64,000 nucleotides of DNA from Bemisia tabaci (taxonomy: Eukaryota; Arthropoda; Insecta; Hemiptera; Aleyrodidae), in the NCBI RefSeq assembly GCF_918797505.1, contig NC_092793.1:59291749-59355748 (forward strand). Reading direction: 5' to 3'. Below, piece by piece: positions 39,184 to 50,100 of the stretch. The position numbers were made by a program, and so were the translations under genes. A model generated the notes under the pieces. The model did no database searches. It had not been told where the DNA came from and was given only the letters and a program-made list of their open reading frames with translations. Position 1 is the stretch's first letter; the number at the start of each line of letters is the position of its first letter.

Positions 39184-42100
39184 TACCATACTGCTTTTAA
39201 AGCCATAACTTAAGTCCTAGAGAATTTTAGGTTGTAGAATTGGATTTTACGGAAGAAATTACATAAGAATTGATACCTCAAAGACCCGTATCCGTACAAT
39301 TCAAATTTTGTATTTTTGAGAGGATCATTTTGAGGTTTTTTGGCATCCATCTTGTATTTGAAGCCAAAATTTCAGTCCTAGAGAATTTTAAGTTGCAGAA
39401 TTGGATTCTATGGGAGAAATTACATAAGAATTGATACCCCAAAGACCCGTATCCGTACAATTCAAATTTTGTATTTTTGAGAGGATCATTTTGAGGTTTT
39501 TTGGCATCCATCTTGTATTTGAAGCCAAAATTTCAGTCCTAGAGAATTTTAAGTTGCAGAATTGGATTCTATGGGAGAAATTACATAAGAATTGATACCC
39601 CAAAGACCTGCATCCGTAGAATTCAAATTTTGCATTCTTGAGAGGATCACTTTTAGCTTATTTGGCAGCCATCTTGCTTTGGAGCCAAAATTTCAGTCTT
39701 AGAGAATTTTTGGCTTCAGAATCGGATTTTACGGGAGAATTTACATAAGAATTGATACCTAAAAGACCTACATCCGAACAATTCAAATTTTGTATTATTG
39801 AGAGGATTATTTTGAGGTTTCATGGCAGCCATCTTGTTTTTGAAGCCAAAATTTCAGTTCTAGGGAATTTTAGGTTGTAGAATTGGATTTTACGGGAAAA
39901 ATTGCGTAGGAATTGACACCTCAAAGACCTGCATCCGTACAATTAAAATTTTGCAATATTGAAAGGATCATTTTGAGGTTTTTTCGGCAGCCATCTTGTT
40001 TTTGAGGCCAAAATTCCAATCATAGAGAATTTTTGGCTTCAGAATCGGATTCTACGGGAAAAATTATTTCAGAATCAGCATCTTCTTGGGCCCATAATCC
40101 TTTTTTCATCGTTGTAACGATTTTTGTCCACATCGTCCATAAGCATGCCGCACTGTGCGTCGCGTCGGGGGAGCGACGATTCTCACCGAGTATCGTATGA
40201 CGTAAACCTTACCGTTGATGCAGAACGTGGATGGCCGGCTGAACAAACTCGACTTATTGAAACGCACGTCGCATCGCGTGTTGAGAGCCGATGAAATCGT
40301 CGCCCTCCTGACACGAGAGCCTAACTGCACTTCGCGATGGTCCCTGCCGTCCATGTAACTCAATGCTTTCCGGAGCTAGTCGAGAGGTAAGGTTACGCTT
40401 TTTTGTCAGTAGAGCGACGAAATATTACGCGATGCGCTTTTACCGATTTTCGAGCCACCCCTCCTCCCTCTTAAAGACTCTCCTTAATACCCATCTTCAA
40501 AGGAATCCCTTCGACAGCCCTCGAACCCCACCCTGTTCCTTTGGAGGCTGCTCGAGCGGTCCCCAGTCTGTTTTAGACCCGGTTCATGGACGGAAATGGG
40601 GTCCCCCCCCCCCCCCCAGAAAAGTACTTGGTCCATCCCAAGAACCGTGGGGGATTTTGATGGGTAAGTGCGTGATATATTTTTCATCTTCGATCTCGTA
40701 ATTGGATCAATTTTTCGGTGAGATCAGCTCAAAATTGCTCCTACGACACTTCGATTTATCAAAATTTTCCAGGGGCGGCCCGCGACCCACCGAATACCCC
40801 TTCCAAGCAAGGGAAGTACCCAGAAACTTTTCTTGGAGCTAGGGGAGTCCCTCAAACCCTCCTTAAGTGTCATCTTGTGCCCCCCCCCCCTCCACGGAAC
40901 CCCTTGCTGAGGTACCCTCCTTCCTCCTTCCACACGAAAAAAGTTCCTAGTTCCGCCCATGGCCCAGTTCTGTCACCTCTCCATCAAATCTGACAGGTAC
41001 ACTGGAAAAAAACACATTGGATCTAGAGTCCAGACTCTTAAAAACACCGACAAGAAAAAATACTCTTGATTCAATCAGATCTAAGCTTAAATCAAGAACC
41101 AAGCCTCTTAATTTGAGCGGATTTCCTTTTCGTTTAAGCTTAAATCTGATTGAATCAAGAGTCCTTTTTCTTGTCAATGTTTTCAAGAGTCTGGACTCTA
41201 GATCCAATGTGTTTTTTTCCAACGTACTTAGAGTACGGAGACAATACACTTTAGAGACCACCCATCGCCGAATTCCCTACGTTACTTTCGAAAGTCAACG
41301 CTTAGATTCGCCTGATGCTGATTGATGATCAAGGGGTTGAGCAATTGGTTTAAAAATCTTGACGTAATTTGCAAAAACTCGCCCAGCGACTAAAAGCTCA
41401 CCCAGAAATCCATCAGTCTACATTAGGCGAATGTTATTTAATTTTACACTCGACAGGTTGATCATCAATCATTATTGGGCAAAAAGAAGGGCTGATCTCC
41501 GAGTTTAACGTTTACCCCAACCTAACATACCTCCATTTCGATACCGGGCTGTGTAAAAAAGCAGTCGTGTTTTGTTCGAAAAAACACAAATTGTTTCTGT
41601 TTTTTTTTCCTTGTTTCTTTTACGCAATTCTGAACAACTAATGAAAGAGCTATTTCATATTTTAGGTTAGATAACAGCGTTGTCTTCGGCAACAACATAT
41701 AAACGACTTGCTCTGATCACGTTGTACTTGATGTACAACAATGTTGCTTTAGTGGTTCCCAAGCTTTGTGCGCGAAAATAAGCCCCGCCCCCCACAACAC
41801 AAAACAACATAGAACAAAATGCGATTGTTGCTTTTCCGAACAAAATACGACTTATTAAATGGGCACATTTTCGTCGATTTCAGTACCATTGGAGGTTGAG
41901 TTTAACTTAATTTCATTTACAATCAGTAAGCCCTGTGCATTGGAAGATAAAAATTGATAGAGTCCATCGGATGCGCGGGGTAGATAGGACGGCTTTCCTT
42001 CCGAACTTTTGCCGATGTGACACACAGTTCAACTGCGTTCAAGCGGGAATTGAATTATTCCTATCTACAGGAGGCTGGAGCTCACTTTAGCTATGCTTTC

Positions 42101-45100
42101 AACACGGCAAAAATGTCAAAGAAAATCGACAAGGCCCGCGTGTATGGAGGCTATTTCAATTCTAATCTTCCGTCGCATTCTTAATGCGCAGTGATACAAC
42201 TATTTGAACTCTCCGGAATGCGTGAGGTATCACGCCGCATTTGAAGGCGTTTTCAAAACAGCCAAGTTCCGGTATCCGGATAATCGTTTTGCATAGTTCA
42301 TATTATTTTGTTTTATTCCGTACCACTTGTTTATTTTTAATCATCGTATAAAAACCACCCATTTGCTAAATATAATTCTAGCTGGAGCGAGGAGGCTCTG
42401 GAAACACCGAATTGAACCTTGGGTGGTTTTTGCCACGGCTCACAGTGGATCGAGTCAATCAAAAAGGTCGGACATGAAATTGTTTACTAAAACTGCAAAT
42501 TGTGATGTTTACTTCGACACATATATAACTTCAAGGGGTGCTTCTAGAAGATAATTTCACAAGAAAACCACTGGAACCACTTTTAGAATCTTTAAATTTT
42601 ATATAAACGAAGTTGTAAGCGTTTAAAGTTTCCAAATTTTGTTCGGCCTCTCCTATTGACTCATCCACTGTGCGGCTCCCTGATACAGGACTTCCAGTTA
42701 TTCGCGCGTGTCGACTCAACTTCCCAGATGAGGAATAGACGTATCTTAATTTTTATTCAAAGATTAAAAAATATACTGACACTAATATGTTTTTCACGCG
42801 GAAACGGCAGCTCAAACTTCATCCAAACTTTCGCTGATTTTTGACAGTTTTTCGTTGAAAAAGCTGAGACATTTTCAATATAAAATGTCCACTGGTTCCC
42901 GGGTGAAACTAAAAATTATGAAAGGAAAATTGGCAAAGTTGTAATTAATTTAGTTACGTTCTTTCCGGTTCCGGTGCACTAAATATTATTTTTCCAACGT
43001 TCATTTGGACGAAATTTCCTTCTCTTTCCGTTCCATAAAATCCTGATTCAAGGGTTGCCACAGAATTTGGATGATGAAATTCCCTGACACATTTTGGTGC
43101 AGTTTCCTGACAACTGAACAGATGCCAGACATTTAAAAAGACATAATTGGAAATAGTTTTTGGGTAAAATTTGTTGTTCGGAACGTCAAACCCACTCGAG
43201 AAAGCAAATGAAGGATTTTTGACGATTTTTCCCTGACATTTCTAGGTTTCCCCTAACTTTGAAATTCCCAGACACTCCCCGGTTTTTCTGGTATTCCGAG
43301 ACCCTCATTCCTGTGATTCTGATCACCCTGCCAAGCAGCATCTATGATGGGATGATTTTATCCTACTGAAGTTCTGATCGTGAACTTGAGAGCCATACGA
43401 GAACGTGAAGTGACTCCTTGGTTTTAGTTCTACCAGCGCGATTTTCGGAATACCCGTAAAGTTTTTGACGTGACGAACGAAGGGTAATGCGATTTTTATC
43501 TTTGGAAATTTTCCTGGAATTTGCGCGTAATGGACTATTAGAATGAGTCTGCAGTATGTTTTATATGTGCTCATCAAAGCTGCGCGCGGTGAAGATCTCA
43601 AATCAATGATTCTTTTATGAGATTTTATGAGGTACCTATTAGCCGCTTTCAGTTGGAATGGACCACTGGAATGATCCAGCAAATCGGCAACATTGTTTTT
43701 CTCCATTTGGATTGCATTTTGAAAAAAAGGAACCACTAGCATTGCAATGATGCTAAGATTGTGCAACTTCATCTTTTGCAATAAAATTGCGGAAATCGTG
43801 AAAAACTATGAAATTTAGATGGTAATTATTGTCTTAAATTTACAGTTTTTAGCGAATAAAATAGAAACTGGGTCATTCCACGTCAAGTGTACCAGGCTCG
43901 GAACCCGACCCCCTCCGATTTGGCTGAAAATTGGTATACGGGGTCTTTACATAATTTTAAGAAACTAATTTGAAGGGTTTTCCCATCCGACGCCCCGTTC
44001 GCGAGATATCGACCCCCAAAGATGGGGTGAATTTTAGCGATATTCAAAAACGCCCGTTTTAGCGATTCTCATTTTCTCGACTTCCCTCTCTTTGACTCTC
44101 CATAGCGAGACTCTGTATCAATCCATCATACTTTGAAAGAGTGTTTCTAGACCAGTTTTTCATTTAGATTCTGAATATGCCATCGAAATTTAGCTAAAAA
44201 TTATTCTAATGGCCGTAATTTAGGGTTTTTTAAAATTTACGATTTTTTCGCCATTCAATGTTCAAACTGAAAACTCGAAAAAACTGTCTCTCAGATTTTC
44301 GATTTTTTATTTTTTACTTCAAGCTTAGGATGTATACTTTCGGTTCATATACTTTTTTCAATGGAACTCGGACGGTTAAGGGCCTAAAAAAATTCAAATA
44401 GGCCAAAAAAGGTCAAAAATGGTAAAAAAAGACGAATTTTTACATGTTAATCCAAATCTTTCGATAGTAAACTCTTCAATTATCGATATTTTTTCCCTTT
44501 CTACCCTCTAATATGTATAAAATCAGACTAGCAACGCTTCCCATACATTCACCGATCGATTAACGGCCTGAGGGAAACCGGAAACCGACCAAATATCCTC
44601 GAAATTTACGCAAAAAGGCGATTTTTCACATCGTAACCGATGCATACCATGGATTGTAACTGCAATTTCTAATTTTCTCTACCTATTTCAACCTTAAGGT
44701 ATATACTTTCGAGTAATAAACACTTACTAACGTGCATCGATGGGGCACGGGTCTAAACGGAAATTAAAACCGGCCGGAAATGCTCAAAAATGACGGCGAA
44801 AAACGATTTATTACACGGGAACCGATGCATCTCCTGAATAGTCACTGAAGTTTTAATTTTTTCTCTTTACTTCAACCTTATGGTGTAATCTTTCGAGTAC
44901 TTAACACTAATAAAAGTGCATCGATGTGTTACGGAGCTAAACGGAAATGGAAACCGGCCGAAAATGCTCAAAAAGGCGCGGGGTTTCCCACGGTAATCCG
45001 AGCATCTCATGAATAGTCACTGCAATTTTAATTTGTTTTCTCTTCTTCGAACTCAAGGTGTACTTTTGAAAAGCTTACATTACACATTATCCATTTATTG

Positions 45101-47105
45101 GTAAAATATCTAAAAAAAAAATCGAATTAGAAATAAACCGAAAATTCAAAAAAAAAAAAAAAAAAAAAAAAGGGCGATAAATGACGTTGAATAAGTGGAG
45201 TTGATTTGAATCGATGATATGATTTAAAGGAGCCGATGCTTGCATCATGAAAATCGCCGATTATAAACTTGACGGTGGAAAAATATGATGCACTTCATCG
45301 ATCTTTTGGAGGACCTTTCTAAAGGTAAAGGCAGCCTGACACTCCTTTAGATTGATATAATCCACTCCGTAGATTGATATTTCACTTCCTCTAATCTTTT
45401 CTCTCCTGAGCTATAAGAAAGAGAAGGTGGCTCAGAGTAACTGCCCCAGGGGTCGGCCTCTTCGTTCTCTTTTGATTGAGCTCAGTGGTCAAGTACGGCC
45501 TCCAGTGATGCGGTCAGGTCAAGTCAAGACCTTAGGTTCCTCTTTCTTTTCTGAAACTCTGGTTTTTATGGTTTTACTAGCCGTTCTGGACTTGCTTTGC
45601 GCGTCCGTCACGGCCAGCCAAGGGGCTGCGCCCCCTTGACCCCCGAGCACTCGCTACGCGAGTGACATTCGGCTCGCTCCGCGAGCTATTTTTCTCAGTG
45701 ATTGGGCATTTGAGCACTAAGATGTATACATTTTGGAGACTCTGGAGGCAAAGATGATTTCGTCACAGAACCTTGTTGCCGGAGCGTGCCATCGTTTGCA
45801 CATGAATAGATGTGTGGAGATGAAGCGATGATGGGGATCGATCATTTCTTCACAAACGCGTTTGATTGGGACGTCATCCCATCGGGTGGCGGAAAAAGAC
45901 AATCCATGCATCTCCTTCCGCGATTTGACTTGCTGAAGTAGCAAAAGTTCATCTTTACCTCTTAAGAAGATTATCGGTGGCGTAGGGGTCTAAAAACTGC
46001 TCAACGATACTATAGTTCGAGTTCCTTTTTTCTTATACTTTCATCGCATATAAATTTCTCTGATGTTTTTGTTTTATTCTCTCTGATTGCATAATAGTAA
46101 TCATATCCTCATTTCATTTCCTTTCCCTTCCCTTTTTCCCTCTCTGTAGCATCTGTGTCCATTCACAATTATTATTTTAAAATAGCTTTCCCCTGGTATA
46201 CAATTGATGCTTCAAACGGAATCAATTGTTTTAATGACATTTACGGCTAAATCATGGGTTTTCCCAGGAAGGCAGCCTCTCGTTCCCCCGGACTCTACTG
46301 TTGCCAGATAAGTTGTTTTTTTTTTAAACACTTTTTCCAATTCAAATCCATGTAAAATATTCACATTTATCGTACAATCTGGCAACCTCTCGAGTGAAAA
46401 AGTAAAAAAAGGTAGAATCGCTGAAAGTCTGAATACTTCGAAGTTTATATTAATTATGGTTTTGTTCCTTGCTCTATTTCATTTGTATCGTCGCTTTTTC
46501 TTTAGTTTAAATCCGCTGTTCAAATTTGGGATTCTAAGTTTTCCAGCAAATAAATTAGGTATACGGGTGTACGGAAAGGCAGCGTGATGTCTCACCCTTT
46601 TTCAAATTTTAGCATTTACTTTTTTGCAATATTTATTGTCAATATTAATGAACGATATTTTCTTCCTGCCCGTAAATCAGGTCCAAGTCAAACCTCCAGT
46701 TCTTATTCGAACTATCTTCCTCATTTTATTGTAACTATTGCTGGAATTCTCAGTCAAGTCGAAGTCTAAGGCACACTTGGTCCCTCATTGGACATCGTCC
46801 GCCGACGGATTCCCCTCAACCTCCTCCACGTGAGAAAAAAAAAAAGTTAGGGCTAGCCGTTCTTCATCGCCTCTATTCAGAAGCCGTAGGGGTGTAATTC
46901 TTAGCTAGTTATCTTGGCTTCTAACTTTTTTGAAACGAGTGTCGGGCTGCCTTTACCTTTAGAAAGGTCCTCCAAAGGATCGATGAAGTGCATCATATTT
47001 TTCCACCGTCAAGTTTATAATCGGCGATTTTCATGATGCAAGCATCGGCTCCTTTAAATCATATCATCGATTCAAATCAACTCCACTTATTCAACGTCAT
47101 TTATC

Positions 47106-47136
<31 letters not shown>

Positions 47137-50100
47137 GAATTTTCGGTTTATTTCTAATTCGATTTTTTTTTAGATATTTTACCAATAAATGGATAATGTG
47201 TAATGTAAGCTTTTCAAAAGTACACCTTGAGTTCGAAGAAGAGAAAACAAATTAAAATTGCAGTGACTATTCATGAGATGCTCGGATTACCGTGGGAAAC
47301 CCCGCGCCTTTTTGAGCATTTTCGGCCGGTTTCCATTTCCGTTTAGCTCCGTAACACATCGATGCACTTTTATTAGTGTTAAGTACTCGAAAGATTACAC
47401 CATAAGGTTGAAGTAAAGAGAAAAAATTAAAACTTCAGTGACTATTCAGGAGATGCATCGGTTCCCGTGTAATAAATCGTTTTTCGCCGTCATTTTTGAG
47501 CATTTCCGGCCGGTTTTAATTTCCGTTTAGACCCGTGCCCCATCGATGCACGTTAGTAAGTGTTTATTACTCGAAAGTATATACCTTAAGGTTGAAATAG
47601 GTAGAGAAAATTAGAAATTGCAGTTACAATCCATGGTATGCATCGGTTACGATGTGAAAAATCGCCTTTTTGCGTAAATTTCGAGGATATTTGGTCGGTT
47701 TCCGGTTTCCCTCAGGCCGTTAATCGATCGGTGAATGTATGGGAAGCGTTGCTAGTCTGATTTTATACATATTAGAGGGTAGAAAGGGAAAAAATATCGA
47801 TAATTGAAGAGTTTACTATCGAAAGATTTGGATTAACATGTAAAAATTCGTCTTTTTTTACCATTTTTGACCTTTTTTGGCCTATTTGAATTTTTTTAGG
47901 CCCTTAACCGTCCGAGTTCCATTGAAAAAAGTATATGAACCGAAAGTATACATCCTAAGCTTGAAGTAAAAAATAAAAAATCGAAAATCTGAGAGACAGT
48001 TTTTTCGAGTTTTCAGTTTGAACATTGAATGGCGAAAAAATCGTAAATTTTAAAAAACCCTAAATTACGGCCATTAGAATAATTTTTAGCTAAATTTCGA
48101 TGGCATATTCAGAATCTACATGAAAAACTGGTCTAGAAACACTCTTTCAAAGTATGATGGATTGATACAGAGTCTCGCTATGGAGAGTCAAAGAGAGGGA
48201 AGTCGAGAAAATGAGAATCGCTAAAACGGGCGTTTTTGAATATCGCTAAAATTCACCCCATCTTTGGGGGTCGATATCTCGCGAACGGGGCGTCAGATGG
48301 GAAAACCCTTCAAATTAGTTTCTTATAATTATGTAAAGACCCCGTATACCAATTTTCAGCCAAATCGGAGGGGGTCGGGTTCCGATCCTGGTACACTTGA
48401 CGTGGAATGACCCAATCTATTAATGGATAATCGGGGTTTTCCTCCAAGACAAAAGAAGTTGCACAATCTTAGCAACATTGCAATGCTAGTGGTTCCTTTT
48501 TGCAAAATGCAATCCAGTTAAAAACGTAGCTTTTACGTCTCTTGTCAAGATTCCGCAGAAAGTACGTGCATTGAACGTATTAAAACTTTCCAAAAGTAAA
48601 ACATAAGTGAAAAAGCAATGGCTGTGGTTCACATGAAAATCAATTTATTAAACCCCTCGCTAGCGAAAGAGCCAACATTAACGTGGGCTAAATGGACTGC
48701 GTTTAACAGAAAAGAACCAAGCCAAATCGACTACTGTCAAATTCAACTGGGTAATTAAGTTTTTTTTTTTTTATAAAAGGACGTTTGTGCGGATTCCTTT
48801 GAAAATTTTAAAAAATTTGCTTCGTACTATGCAGAAAATTCACTGAAATTTGCACGAAAATCCGCGAAACCGTTTTTATGTAAAAAATTAAATTTGGAAA
48901 TAGCTGATGTGGTTTGGTTCCTTTCTCTTAATGCGGTTCAAATTGACTATTCAGGGCAATCTTATAAGTTCGGGAAAGAATCCGTGTTTGGTTCAATAAA
49001 ATGTTTCCACTCCTTTAACTTATTGGACTGTCCATAAAATGACGTAACGCTCTAGGGTGTGGGTGGGTCTTCCAAATTTTGTGATCAAGCGCGATGGGGG
49101 GGGGGGGGGGGGGGGCGGAGAGAAGTCTGGCTCAGCGTTACGTAACAGTATGGACTTAAACTGGCTTTCAACTTTTTTCCCCCTGATTTTTTTCTTCTTT
49201 TTGAGTTCCATAAATTATTTTATTGTCTTATTCTTTCTTGTTTCTTGAAACACAGAGTCTTCTAAAACCGAGGCTATGCCTTCTCTCCTTCAGTGAAAAA
49301 ATTTCTGTTGAGGTTTTAGGTGAAAAGGGGGGGGGGGATGTTGCGGCAAATGTTACGTAATTATTTCGTAGGTGTCTAAACCAGCGCTAAAATTGCGTTA
49401 CATGGGGTGGCTGGGTGTCAAAAACTCTTGACAAAATCGCTTTCGTGATTTATGAACAGCCCCTGGGAACTTGTTAAAAAAATGTATCGCAAAACAAAAC
49501 AAAACAAAAAAAATAATTGAATGTAAATCATACTGAGATTGGTTGAGTATTCGCTCCGAGTCAATGAGACTTCCGTTTTTTAGAGGGTGGAAAGTTGGAA
49601 TCCGCGTGCGTGAAAAACGCTATTTTCTTGGGTTGATACTTATAAAAGTTGAATTTAAAAATCTTTCAATGTGCTCAAGTGAAATTTTAATGAGAAAAGA
49701 AGGGTAATGGTGCTCAACTTACGCCCTCTCTGGTAATTTATGCGTGTGTTCCGCTAGTACACGGTAACACATTTTCCAGGAATATCCGCGCTCCGAAAAA
49801 CGAAGCAGATACGAGTTCCGTAATTTCCGCTCGTAGTTCCGTATTTTTTGGTTCCGGCTGCCGCTATTCCGCAAAAATTCCGAAATAGTTTTTGGACCTT
49901 TCTACAGTTTATGAGTTTTACTGAATTGCGGCATCTGCGACCAAAAATTTCAACTGGAGGGGCAGATTTGTTCTGGCTGCGGGTATTCCCGAAAAATTTA
50001 CCGTGTAACACCGAGACCCGTGCTAGTCTGATTCACCTCAGGTAGGGAGAGACGCTACAATTCCCTGATTTTTTCCGATTGTCCCCGACTCGACGAACCC

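Larger units (their letters stand above)
36527..40157. mobile_element. 3.6-kb non-autonomous transposon with two internal satellites
   Basis: The tips are the perfect 12-bp inverted repeat cacagtgcggca / tgccgcactgtg. The similarity continues, with a small gap, to gtggacaaaaatcg and its complement. The pentamer cgtcg flanks both ends (36522-36526 and 40158-40162), consistent with a 5-bp target duplication. Inside are a 200-bp tandem array (36755-37270), about 1.8 kb of unique AT-rich sequence, a poly-T run (39147-39180) and a 161-bp tandem array (39200-40090). No ORF exceeds about 95 codons, so it must depend on a transposase encoded elsewhere. I cannot assign the superfamily. Confidence 0.75.

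Noticed and set aside
45427..45944. Short ORFs in the spacer of the 4.5-kb palindrome (70 codons plus, 75 codons minus)
   Set aside because: Too short, no recognisable transposase or replication motif, and partly in GC-rich repeat-like sequence.
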